Part shown: in pieces, positions 1 through 7,622 of the stretch | Layout: each line of letters opens with the position of its first letter | Numbering within the stretch: the first letter of the stretch is position 1 | DNA from: Ruminococcaceae bacterium UBA5413 | GTDB lineage: Bacteria; Bacillota; Clostridia; Oscillospirales; Acutalibacteraceae | Length of the DNA stretch: 21,778 nt | Assembly: GCA_002409585.1 (NCBI GenBank) | Contig: DHNP01000002.1 | Span: 1-21,778 of the forward strand | Direction of reading: 5' to 3' | Translations under genes and position numbers: made by a program | The notes under the pieces: generated by a model | The model's database searches: none | What the model was told of the DNA's origin: nothing | The model's input: only the letters and a program-made list of their open reading frames with translations

Positions 1-192
1 CTCGAACAGGGCGTTAAGAAAACAGCGAGGTGCGCCCGCCATGTCTTAAAATCCGGACAATTTTTAAGTATAATAATTGCAGAGCATACCGACGGCTACT
101 GAACAATGCCAGTTTTAAAGGTTTTCCATCGTATATGCTCTGTTTGTTACTGATTCTTTTTTGGGTTTATTCGTTACTTACCAAAACGTTTA
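1..192. other. Left edge stretch with no confident gene
   Basis: This lies downstream of leuB on the minus strand. On the plus strand, frame 1 is open from the edge to a TGA at 100-102 (34 codons, ending in ...AEHTDGY), which could be the tail of a convergent gene. On the minus strand an ATG at 42-40 stays open to the edge but has no ribosome site. A 9-bp inverted repeat (80-88 with 134-142) has a 45-nt loop and no T-tract, so I do not call it a terminator. No leuC or leuD start is visible here. Confidence 0.3.
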
Positions 193-1266
193 TTATATGA
201 ATTTCCTGACGGTTTCGCCCATCTCCACGCAGCTTACTTTTTCTTTGCCTTCAGTGTAAATGTCAGGTGTACGCACTGTTTCAAGGGCTTTTGAAACGGC
301 GTTTTCGATGGCTTCAGCGGCTTTGGGCATGCCGAGCGAGTACCTTAACATCATTGCGGCGGAAAGTATGGTGGCAAGCGGGTTTGCATTTCCTGTGCCG
401 GCAATGTCTGGCGCTGAGCCGTGGACTGGCTCGTAAAGGCCGAATTTGCCTTCGCCGAGGCTCGCCGACGGCAGCATGCCTATGGAGCCGCTTATCATGG
501 ACGCTTCGTCCGAAAGTATGTCGCCGAACATATTTGACGTGACTATGACGTCAAACTGCTTTGGGTCCCTCACAAGCTGCATGGAGCAGTTGTCGACATA
601 AAGGTATGAAAGCTCCACATCGGGGAATTCTTCTTTGCCTATGCGCGTGACGGTTTTGCGCCACAGGCGGGAAGACTCCAGAACGTTTGCCTTGTCTACG
701 CTGCAGAGCTTTCCGCGGCGTTTTTGCGCCATCCTGAAACCCACGCGCGCTATCCGTTCGATTTCAGGCACGGAATACATTTCGGTGTCGTAAGCGGCTT
801 CGCTGCCGTTTACAGTCTTATGGCCGCGTTCGCCGAAATAAATGCCGCCTGTAAGCTCGCGGACTATCATTATATTGAGGCTGCCGCCTATGATTTCGTC
901 TTTAAGCGGCGAAGCCGAGCGCAGCTGGTCGAAAATGACCGCCGGGCGCAGGTTGGCAAAAAGCCCAAGGCTGCTGCGTATGCCTAAAAGGCCGGCTTCA
1001 GGCCGTTTGCCGCCGGGCATGTTATCCCATTTAGGCCCGCCTACGGCGCCGAGCAGGACCGCGTCGGCGGCTTTGCATGCCTTTACCGTTTCGGCGGGTA
1101 TGGGGCTGCCGGTTTTATCTATGGCGCTGCCGCCTAAAAGCGCCTTTTCAAAGTTTACGGAAAAACCGAATTTTTCCCCCGCTTTTTTAAGCGTAAGGGC
1201 GGCTTCGTTTACTATTTCGGGGCCTATGCCGTCGCCTTCGAGCAGTACGATTTTATACTCTTTCAT
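193..1266 (-). CDS. leuB: 3-isopropylmalate dehydrogenase
   Basis: This enzyme oxidises and decarboxylates 3-isopropylmalate to 2-oxoisocaproate with NAD+, the third step of leucine biosynthesis in the cytosol. The 357-aa length is normal. The N-terminus has the family GDGIGPEI motif (residues 11-18). The signature around residues 235-270 reads VDNCSMQLV...DVIVTSNMFGDILSDEAS, with the metal-binding aspartates, and EPVHGSAPDIAG near residue 280 is the NAD-binding segment. The ATG start has AAAGGA about 10 nt upstream. The gene begins 24 nt after the leuA stop on the same strand, so both are probably co-transcribed from the T-box-controlled promoter upstream of leuA. No terminator is obvious after the stop. 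The assignment is firm; isocitrate or tartrate dehydrogenase relatives are less likely given the leuA neighbour. Confidence 0.97.
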   Translation of the reverse strand: MKEYKIVLLEGDGIGPEIVNEAALTLKKAGEKFGFSVNFEKALLGGSAIDKTGSPIPAETVKACKAADAVLLGAVGGPKWDNMPGGKRPEAGLLGIRSSLGLFANLRPAVIFDQLRSASPLKDEIIGGSLNIMIVRELTGGIYFGERGHKTVNGSEAAYDTEMYSVPEIERIARVGFRMAQKRRGKLCSVDKANVLESSRLWRKTVTRIGKEEFPDVELSYLYVDNCSMQLVRDPKQFDVIVTSNMFGDILSDEASMISGSIGMLPSASLGEGKFGLYEPVHGSAPDIAGTGNANPLATILSAAMMLRYSLGMPKAAEAIENAVSKALETVRTPDIYTEGKEKVSCVEMGETVRKFI

Positions 1267-1290
1267 TCTGTGAGTTTCCTTTCGTTTTTA

Positions 1291-2988
1291 TTATTCTATG
1301 CCGCCTGTTTTTTCAGTGCGGTTTATGGCGCATATTATACCTTTTATGGATGCAAGGCTTATATTGTTGTCTATGCCTACGCCGAAAGCCGGGCTGCCGT
1401 CTGGCGCGGTGAGGTGGATATATGAAACGGCTTTTGAGTTTTCACCGGACGAAACCGCGTTTTCACGGTAAGTTACAAATTTGTAGTCACTGATGCCGAC
1501 CTGCTTAAGGGCACCGAAAAACGCGCTTATGGGGCCGTTGCCGCAGCCTTCGATTTCACGGTCGGCATCTTTGAAACGGATGACGCCCTCAAAGTGGACT
1601 TGCGCGCTGCCGCTTACGTCGTTGTCTTCGTACAGCTTATATTTTTTAAGGCAGTAAGGCGCGCTGACGTCAAGGTAATTTTTCTTGAAAATGCCGTAGA
1701 TTTCCTGAGACTTAAGTTCGCGGCCGGCTTTGTCGCAGGCGGCCTTTACCATTGCGCCGAACTCCGTGTGCATTGCCTTCGGCAGTTCGAAGCCGTAGTC
1801 CTGCTGCATTATGAACGCGGCGCCGCCTTTGCCCGACTGGCTGTTTATGCGTATGACGGGTTCGTATTCCCTCCCCACGTCGGCAGGGTCTATGGGGAGG
1901 TAGGGGACTTCCCAGTACTGCGTGCCGCTTTTCTTCATATACGCGAAACCCTTGTTTATGGCATCCTGATGCGAGCCTGAGAACGCTGTGAACACGAGGT
2001 CGCCGGCGTATGGGTGGCGCTGGTGGACTTTCATCTTAGTGCATTTCTCAAAGACGCGGCGGATATTGCCGATATTTGAAAAGTCAAGCCCGGGGTCGAC
2101 GCCCTGTGAGTACATATTCATGGCGGCTACCATCACATCGGCATTGCCCGTGCGTTCGCCGTTGCCGAAAAGCGTGCCTTCCACGCGGTCGGCTCCGGCC
2201 ATTATGCCGAGTTCGGTGGCGGCCGTCGCCGTACCCCTGTCGTTGTGGGGGTGCAGGCTTATTATAACGCTGCCGCGCCGTGAGATATGGCGGCAGAAGT
2301 ACTCTATCTGGTCCGCATAGCAGTTAGGCGTAGCCATCTCTACGGTATTAGGCAGGTTTAAAATAAGCTTGTTTTCCGGTGTCGGCTGTAAAATATCCAT
2401 TACTTTTTCGCAGATAAGGATGGAATTGTCTATCTCTGTACCGGAAAAGCTTTCGGGCGAATACTCATAACGGATATTTGTGCCGCTTTTTTTCACTTCT
2501 TCGTCGGTTAACTGCTTTATGAGTTTTGCGCCCTCGACGGCTATGTCTATGACTCCCTGCATATCTGTCTTAAAGACGACTTTCCTTTGTAAAGTGGACG
2601 TCGAGTTGTAAAAGTGGACTATTACGTTTTTAGCGCCTTTAATAGCCTCAAATGTCTTTTTTATAAGATGCGGCCGCGCCTGCACGAGCACCTGCACCGT
2701 AACGTCGTCGGGGATCAGGTTCCTCTCTATAAGTGTACGCATGATTTCATATTCTGTTTCGGAAGCCGACGGGAAGCCTACTTCAATCTCTTTAAATCCA
2801 ACGTCAACAAGAGTTTGAAAGTAAAGCAGCTTTTCCTCAAGGTTCATGGGGTCGATAAGCGCCTGGTTGCCGTCGCGCATATCTACGCTGCACCATACGG
2901 GCGGTTTTGTGATTATTTTGTCCGGCCACGTGCGCTCTTTAAAAGCTATTGGTTTAAATGGGATGTACTTTTTGCAGCCTGTGTACAT
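1291..2988 (-). CDS. leuA: 2-isopropylmalate synthase, long (type 2) form
   Basis: It condenses 2-oxoisovalerate with acetyl-CoA to 2-isopropylmalate, the committed step of leucine synthesis. I place the start at the ATG at 2988 (565 aa), because AAAGGAG lies about 10 nt upstream. A longer reading would run back into the T-box terminator, which is noncoding. The N-terminal extension with WPDKIITKPPVW is typical of the type 2 LeuA group. DMRDGNQ (residues 36-42) carries the first metal ligand and catalytic arginine, and HPHND (246-250) gives the two metal-binding histidines of the DRE-TIM barrel. Residues from about 430 to the end form the LeuA dimer/allosteric domain, known in the family for leucine feedback inhibition. 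It is first in a leuA-leuB unit controlled by the upstream T-box leader. Confidence 0.97.
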   Translation of the reverse strand: MYTGCKKYIPFKPIAFKERTWPDKIITKPPVWCSVDMRDGNQALIDPMNLEEKLLYFQTLVDVGFKEIEVGFPSASETEYEIMRTLIERNLIPDDVTVQVLVQARPHLIKKTFEAIKGAKNVIVHFYNSTSTLQRKVVFKTDMQGVIDIAVEGAKLIKQLTDEEVKKSGTNIRYEYSPESFSGTEIDNSILICEKVMDILQPTPENKLILNLPNTVEMATPNCYADQIEYFCRHISRRGSVIISLHPHNDRGTATAATELGIMAGADRVEGTLFGNGERTGNADVMVAAMNMYSQGVDPGLDFSNIGNIRRVFEKCTKMKVHQRHPYAGDLVFTAFSGSHQDAINKGFAYMKKSGTQYWEVPYLPIDPADVGREYEPVIRINSQSGKGGAAFIMQQDYGFELPKAMHTEFGAMVKAACDKAGRELKSQEIYGIFKKNYLDVSAPYCLKKYKLYEDNDVSGSAQVHFEGVIRFKDADREIEGCGNGPISAFFGALKQVGISDYKFVTYRENAVSSGENSKAVSYIHLTAPDGSPAFGVGIDNNISLASIKGIICAINRTEKTGGIE

Positions 2989-3066
2989 GATAAAAACAGC
3001 TCCTTTACTTATTTTGTACAGGTTAAAAGATAAATCGGCTCTTGTCCGCGCCGGCTGCGGAGGTAA

Positions 3067-3104
3067 ACAAAAACGCCCCTGATGCGACAAACGCATCAGG
3101 GGCG
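3067..3104 (-). terminator. T-box regulated intrinsic terminator
   Basis: A perfect 13-bp stem (3074-3086 with 3092-3104, arm CGCCCCTGATGCG) closes a 5-nt loop and is followed on the minus strand by TTTTTG. It directly follows the T-box core, which would compete with it by forming the antiterminator. It stands about 80 nt before the leuA start. Confidence 0.95.
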
Positions 3105-3352
3105 AAATAAAATTCCGCTGTACCACCCGGATTCGGCTCTACTGCAGGTAAAGCCCTCAAAAGCCTCTAACAAGGCCTTGGCTTGTAACGCTGCCAAATG
3201 CGTCCGCTCCTAACGCTTTAAAACATCGGAAACGGCGGCTCCGGGATGAGCTATACGCGAAAGCATGGATACCGGTTCACACCAGCCACCGGCTCTCTTA
3301 AATAATCCAAACGAACGCCTTATTCCCCTCATAGCCTTTATACTATTAAGAT
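3067..3352 (-). promoter_or_regulatory. T-box leader (leucine, CUC specifier) of leuAB
   Basis: Read on the minus strand, this leader contains the Stem I landmarks AGAGAGCCGGTGG and GGTGTGAACCGG, then the T-box core GGGTGGTACAGCGG at 3128-3115, then a terminator. The likely specifier codon is CTC at 3250-3248, just before ATCCCGGAGC, where the specifier sits in this class. CTC is a leucine codon and agrees with leuA downstream. By the known mechanism, uncharged tRNA-Leu pairs with the specifier and the T-box, stabilises the antiterminator and allows transcription into leuA. The transcription start is estimated a few bases after the -10 box. The T-box identity is firm; the exact specifier is inferred from alignment by eye. 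Confidence 0.95.
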
Positions 3353-3358
3353 ATTCAC

Positions 3359-3387
3359 ATTATATTTTAATTGCTTAGGTTTGTCAA
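3359..3387 (-). promoter_or_regulatory. Sigma-A promoter of the leuAB T-box transcript
   Basis: The minus strand shows a perfect consensus: TTGACA at 3387-3382, a 17-nt spacer, and TATAAT at 3364-3359. Transcription would begin near 3352, just before the T-box Stem I. Confidence 0.93.
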
Positions 3388-3438
3388 GTAGAAATCAATA
3401 AATTTTAAAGCCCGCCGCCATACTGCCATAATTATAGT

Positions 3439-3559
3439 TTATTTCATAGATTCCGCAAAATCCATGAGCTCGTTGTCCGTGACGTTTTGCGCCGAGCTGT
3501 ATATTCGTTTTGCGCAAGGGGTTTCTATCATTGCCAAAAAGGTTTCCTAATACGCCCAT
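3439..3559 (-). pseudogene. Remnant of an unidentified gene (two frames)
   Basis: On the minus strand an ATG at 3559 opens a gene-like N-terminus (MGVLGNLFGND). In the next frame, entered within the first dozen codons, protein-like sequence runs to a TAA at 3441-3439 (MIETPCAKRIYSS...NELMDFAESMK). The two pieces differ by one frame and total only 121 nt. This looks like a small gene that has lost its middle or suffered a frameshift. I do not recognise the family. It sits between the leuA promoter and the exporter operon. An alternative is chance open frames in an otherwise noncoding spacer. Confidence 0.3.
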
Positions 3560-3700
3560 TCTAATTTGTTTCTCATTAAAATTTCAATTTTTACTAATAT
3601 TTTTACATTATATTATATCTTATACAATCCAGTACGTAATGGATGCCACTTAAAACTGCCGCTGCCGTAAGGCCAAAAGCGGCTCTCGGAGGCTTTGTTA

Positions 3701-5506
3701 ATGAAAGACCGGCTGAAAAATTTTACAAAGGTACAAAAGAGGATAGCCGTAATCGTGACGGTGACGGCGGTGGCCGCCGCCGGTACGGTGGGGACAGTAT
3801 TTGCGGTGCAAAAAAAGAATTCGTCGGAAAGTACGACGTCTTACCGTGAATATACGGTAAAAAAGGGCGACGTTACCGTTGGCACTACGGAGTCCGGCAC
3901 GGTTTCGCTCGACCAGAAGTCCATAACTTTTCCTATAGACTGTGAAGTCGGCACATATCTTGTTAAATCAGGCACGACAGTCAAAAAAGGCGATGCGCTC
4001 GTTTCACTGAACTTGGACAGCATATCAGAAAACAGTTCGGAAACGAAGCAGAAGCTCGAAGCGGCCAAGGTAACGCTTCAGCAGGCGCTCAACGACCAAA
4101 ACATTAAGCTCGAAACGGCAAAGATAACTTATGAGTCGAGCAAGGCGCTTGCCGAGTCAGCACCGGTTACAAAGGAACTGACTGAAAGCGAGCTGCAAAA
4201 CAATATCTCAACGGCGCAGGCTACGCTTGACAAAGACAAAAAAGACCTTGCAGCCTATACAGAACTCCAGAAAAGCTGGAAGTCAGACTACGAAAAGCTG
4301 CAGCAGCTGAAAACATGGATGGACAACGCGGAAACGTCTAAAACCAACTATGAGACGCAGCTTTCAAAGTATAAGGAAGACAACGACACGGTCATAAACG
4401 AATACGACAAGCTGAAAAGCGCTGCTGAGAGCGCGCGGGAAGAGTACCTTGCCGCAAAGGCAAACGCAGACGACGAAAATGACTACAGCGAAGAAAAGGA
4501 TGCCTACGATGACGCCAAAAGCGCTGTCGACACATATTACTCGGGCGTTGCTGCAAGCATAGTAACGGAAGAAAACAACCTTGAGGCTAAAGTCGCCGAG
4601 TATACAGCCAGCTACAAAAACTATACGTCGGCCTACAATGACTTTAAAGATACTTATGATAAAAAATACGACGTGACGGACACTGAGCTTGACGACAAGG
4701 TAACATCGCTTAAAGCAAGCGTGCAGACGGACGAGTATAATTTGAAGAAGGCGCAGAAAACCGCACAGATTTCTTCCACAAGCGCAGATACAAAGGAAGC
4801 AACCGACCTTAACACGGCCGCGGGTGCGCAGAGCACTTACGACCTTACCGTAAACCAGCTTTCACAGGCTGTGTCGTCTGCACAGGCTGACTGCGACACG
4901 CTGCAGGAAAAAATAGACGAGATAAACAACGCAATGAACGGAAATGGCGTAATTACAAGCCCGTGCGACGGAATTGTTTCTTCGGTTTCATATACGGACG
5001 GAAGCGATGTTACGGCTAATGAAGCTATAATGACTATTTCAAAGGCCGACACTGTTTCAATGGACGTATCCGTTTCCGAAGACGACATAACCAATGTGAG
5101 CGTAGGGCAGGATGCGGATATAACACTTTCCGCTTACGACGGCCAGACAATAAGCGGTATGGTGGAGAGCATAACGGCTGAGCCTGCACGCAGCGGTTCG
5201 TCGTCCGTCAGCTATACCGTAACGGTAAAGGCTGCAGCGGACAGCAGCAGCAGTATAGGCACTGTCTACGAAGGCATGAGCGGTGAGGCTACTATAGTCC
5301 AGGGCGAAGCTAAGAGCGTCATCTATGTAAGCAATAAGGCTATAACTTTTAACAACGGTGTTTCGACGGTGCTCGTTAAGAAAAGCGACGGGAGCAATAC
5401 GCAGAAAACGGTCACGACGGGATTTTCGGACGGCACTTATGTTGAGATTACAGGCGGCCTCAGCGAGGGAGATACGGTACTTGCGGAAAGCGCGGTGAAA
5501 TCCTGA
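3701..5506 (+). CDS. MacA/HlyD-like periplasmic adaptor protein with very long coiled coil
   Basis: This is the membrane-anchored adaptor (membrane fusion protein) of an ABC exporter. The ATG at 3701 has GGAGG 8 nt upstream; a TTG two codons earlier is less likely. A single membrane anchor spans about residues 14-34. A first half lipoyl-like (barrel-sandwich) segment is at about 48-105 and the second half at about 405-445 (ITSPCDGIVSSV). Between them lie roughly 300 residues rich in A, K, E, D, S and T that look like repeated coiled-coil hairpins. A beta-barrel and membrane-proximal region (DITLSAYDGQ...EGMSGEATI) close the 601-aa protein. Ordinary adaptors are about 350-450 aa, so the hairpin is oversized. 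The stop overlaps the permease start by one base (TGATG), indicating coupling. No strong promoter stands out; TTTACA/TACAAT at 3602-3628 is a weak candidate. Confidence 0.88.
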   Translation: MKDRLKNFTKVQKRIAVIVTVTAVAAAGTVGTVFAVQKKNSSESTTSYREYTVKKGDVTVGTTESGTVSLDQKSITFPIDCEVGTYLVKSGTTVKKGDALVSLNLDSISENSSETKQKLEAAKVTLQQALNDQNIKLETAKITYESSKALAESAPVTKELTESELQNNISTAQATLDKDKKDLAAYTELQKSWKSDYEKLQQLKTWMDNAETSKTNYETQLSKYKEDNDTVINEYDKLKSAAESAREEYLAAKANADDENDYSEEKDAYDDAKSAVDTYYSGVAASIVTEENNLEAKVAEYTASYKNYTSAYNDFKDTYDKKYDVTDTELDDKVTSLKASVQTDEYNLKKAQKTAQISSTSADTKEATDLNTAAGAQSTYDLTVNQLSQAVSSAQADCDTLQEKIDEINNAMNGNGVITSPCDGIVSSVSYTDGSDVTANEAIMTISKADTVSMDVSVSEDDITNVSVGQDADITLSAYDGQTISGMVESITAEPARSGSSSVSYTVTVKAAADSSSSIGTVYEGMSGEATIVQGEAKSVIYVSNKAITFNNGVSTVLVKKSDGSNTQKTVTTGFSDGTYVEITGGLSEGDTVLAESAVKS

Positions 5507-6897
5507 TGTCAGAAAGCGAAGAACGCTCCGGAAAAATGCGTTTCGGTGAAATCCTTCATCTTGTATGGATAAATATAATGGAGAACAAGTTTAAAGTCTT
5601 TCTTACGTCGCTCGGCGTAATAGTAGGCTCGGCTACCATAATCCTTGTTATAGCCGTCGGCCACGGCGGCGAGGTGGATGTGGAAAACCAGTTTAAAAAC
5701 CTTAACGCCGGCTCCATAAACGTTTCTGTCAGCACTACGGCCGAAATGGAAGATGCCATGATGGGCGGTATGCCAGGCGGCGGAGGCGGCGGTATGCCGC
5801 AGGGCGGAGGAAATAAGCAGGGCGGCGGCGGAGGCGGCGGAATGCCGCAGGGAGGCGGAAACAAGCAGGGCGGCGGTGGAGGCGGCGGCATGCCCGGCGG
5901 AGGCGGCGGAGATATGAAGGGCCAGTCTGTAACGCTTTCATCGTCTGACATTGACGATATATCTTCTCTCGTTTCAGGAATATCGGAGATAACGATTTAC
6001 GACAGCTCCACCGCGGCTGTTGAAGGCGGCAACCTGACGGAAGAGAGCGATTATACAGTAATAGGCGTTATGCCAGAGTACCAGGATATGACTAACCTTG
6101 AAATGCTGGAGGGCGACTTTATAACGGACGACGACCAGAGCGGAAAAAGCAAAGTAGCCGTGATAGGGTATACGCTCGCACAGGAGATTTACGGGAGCGC
6201 ATACTACGCTTACGGGGAAAATATATCAATCGAAGGCAAAAAATATGAAATAGTCGGGGTACTTTCTAAAATGGGCTCCGTTTCGTCTGGCACAAGCCCG
6301 GACGAGTCGATATTTATCCCGTATTCGACAGCAGAAAAATATGTGTACGGTAAAGATGCCAGCCCGCAGATAATGGCTATAGCATCTGACGTAAATAATG
6401 TTTCTTCAGTAATGACGAATGTTAAAACTGTACTAAGTGAAAATTATCCCAAGGCTGAGTTTACCGTCACAGACGCCGGCGCCACTATGGAAACGGCCAC
6501 GTCTTCGGCAAAGACGCTGTCAACGCTGCTGATTGCCGTTGCGCTTATAGTTTTTGTAGTCGGCGGCATAGGCATTATGAATGTTATGTTTGTTTCGGTT
6601 AAGGAGCGCACTAAGGAAATAGGCATACTTAAAGCGCTTGGAAGTTCAAAAAAGGAAATTCTGCTTGAATTTCTTACCGAAGCAATGTTCATAAGCATTT
6701 TAGGCGGCATTTTAGGGCTTGTGCTTGGCTTTGCGCTTGTACCTTTAATAAGGCTGAGCGGCATGACTATAGAGCCGCTGGCCGTGAGCGGCCTGTACGC
6801 GATGATATTCGCGGTGGCGACAGGCACGATTTTCGGATTTTACCCTGCGTGGAAGGCTGCCGCGCTTATGCCTATTGAGGCCCTGTCAGAAGAGTAA
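5506..6897 (+). CDS. MacB/FtsX-type ABC transporter permease with Gly-rich extracellular insert
   Basis: This is the membrane subunit of a type VII (MacB-like) ABC transporter. TM1 is at about residues 31-52, followed by a large extracytoplasmic MacB-type core domain, then three C-terminal helices at about 341-362, 393-416 and 429-449. The FtsX hallmark VKERTKEIGILKALG follows TM2. Unlike E. coli MacB, the ATPase is a separate gene (7623-8318). Residues about 86-137, just after TM1 and outside the membrane, form a Gly/Met/Pro/Gln/Asn low-complexity segment made of a 16-residue repeat (MPQGGGNKQG plus glycines). The start overlaps the adaptor stop. Family knowledge predicts mechanotransmission, with extrusion of a substrate such as a peptide, lipoprotein or antibiotic; the substrate cannot be told from sequence. 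Confidence 0.92.
   Translation: MSESEERSGKMRFGEILHLVWINIMENKFKVFLTSLGVIVGSATIILVIAVGHGGEVDVENQFKNLNAGSINVSVSTTAEMEDAMMGGMPGGGGGGMPQGGGNKQGGGGGGGMPQGGGNKQGGGGGGGMPGGGGGDMKGQSVTLSSSDIDDISSLVSGISEITIYDSSTAAVEGGNLTEESDYTVIGVMPEYQDMTNLEMLEGDFITDDDQSGKSKVAVIGYTLAQEIYGSAYYAYGENISIEGKKYEIVGVLSKMGSVSSGTSPDESIFIPYSTAEKYVYGKDASPQIMAIASDVNNVSSVMTNVKTVLSENYPKAEFTVTDAGATMETATSSAKTLSTLLIAVALIVFVVGGIGIMNVMFVSVKERTKEIGILKALGSSKKEILLEFLTEAMFISILGGILGLVLGFALVPLIRLSGMTIEPLAVSGLYAMIFAVATGTIFGFYPAWKAAALMPIEALSEE
5794..5889 (+). repeat. 48-bp in-frame tandem repeat (2 copies plus a partial third)
   Basis: Two 48-bp units start at ATG codons 5794 and 5842 and each encodes MPQGGGNKQG followed by a run of six glycines. 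A degenerate third start at 5890 (MPGGGGG) and a preceding MPGGGGGG show the same origin. The unit is a multiple of three, so copy-number change would keep the permease in frame. Synonymous differences between units (for example GGCGGAGGAAAT against GGAGGCGGAAAC) show that the duplication is not brand new. Confidence 0.9.
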
Positions 6898-6911
6898 AGG
6901 AGTTTTTACGT

Positions 6912-7595
6912 ATGAATAAAATAAAGTTTGCAGTGCTGTTGCTTGCCTGCGCGGCTGCGGTTTTACCGCTGTCGGCCTGCTCGGGAAAAAATGACGCAAA
7001 ACAGGCGGATGCAAAAAGCACGGTAAGCGGTACCGGCAAAAGCGCGTCGCAGACAGAGATAACGGGGAAAGTAACGTCCATTGTAGGTAACAAGGTGGAA
7101 CTTGCGTTAGGGACAGTCAACTCGGACAGCGGCAAGGCAGATGAGAAGACAGGGTCCGAAGATGTGCAGAGCAGCGGGCAGCAGGACGGTGAAGGCTCAA
7201 AAACGGTTTCATCCGGCGCTTCATCTTCAACCGGTACGTCTTCATCGGGCAGCGGCTCAGTTTCGATTACGCTTACTGGAGAAACGGACACCGTCATTAT
7301 CCCTGTTGGCCTTACGCTCTCACAGAACAGCGGCGGCGGCACCGGAGGACCTCCGTCAGGCGGAGACTCAGGCAGTGGAGGCGAAAACGGAGGCGGCGGA
7401 CAGATGCCGCAGGACGGCGGCAGTACGCAGAGCGGAGGCAGCGCGCAGGGCGGCACAAACTCGGCCGCCGGCGGCACAAGCACTAAAACGAGCGACTTTT
7501 CAAGCATAACAAAAGGCATGATACTGCGCATAACAGAAGAAAAGGCGAGCGACGGTACTGAGAACGTAGTTAAGGTCACCGTTTTATCAGAGTAA
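6912..7595 (+). CDS. Gly/Ser-rich lipoprotein of the exporter operon
   Basis: This is a predicted secreted lipoprotein of 227 aa. Residues 1-22 are a signal peptide and LSAC (20-23) is the lipobox, so Cys23 would carry the lipid. After it come a short beta-rich segment (TEITGKVTSIVGNKVELALGTV, about 48-70), a Ser/Gly/Lys-rich linker, a second beta-like segment (VSITLTGETDTVIIPVGLTLSQN, about 116-138), a Gly/Ser/Gln segment with GGGGQMPQDGG, and a final segment (ITKGMILRITEEKA...VVKVTVLSE). AAAGGAG precedes the ATG and the gene starts 14 nt after the permease. The layout suggests a small beta domain interrupted by low-complexity inserts. The MPQ-in-glycine motif resembles the permease insert. 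I know of similar proteins beside such exporters in Clostridia but not a proven function; an accessory or substrate-capturing role is inferred. Confidence 0.8.
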   Translation: MNKIKFAVLLLACAAAVLPLSACSGKNDAKQADAKSTVSGTGKSASQTEITGKVTSIVGNKVELALGTVNSDSGKADEKTGSEDVQSSGQQDGEGSKTVSSGASSSTGTSSSGSGSVSITLTGETDTVIIPVGLTLSQNSGGGTGGPPSGGDSGSGGENGGGGQMPQDGGSTQSGGSAQGGTNSAAGGTSTKTSDFSSITKGMILRITEEKASDGTENVVKVTVLSE

Positions 7596-7622
7596 AATCC
7601 TTTTACACGAAAGGCGCCCTTT

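Noticed and set aside
80..142. Inverted repeat CAGAGCATA/TATGCTCTG
   Set aside because: The loop is 45 nt and there is no T-tract; probably chance or part of an unknown structure.
2989..3126. N-terminal extension of LeuA
   Set aside because: The extension would be encoded by the T-box terminator and leader; the ATG at 2988 has a good ribosome site and starts the conserved protein.
5556..5951. Proline-rich open frame on the minus strand
   Set aside because: It is the antisense of the Gly-rich repeat in the permease; runs of proline arise from reversed glycine codons, and there is no ribosome site.
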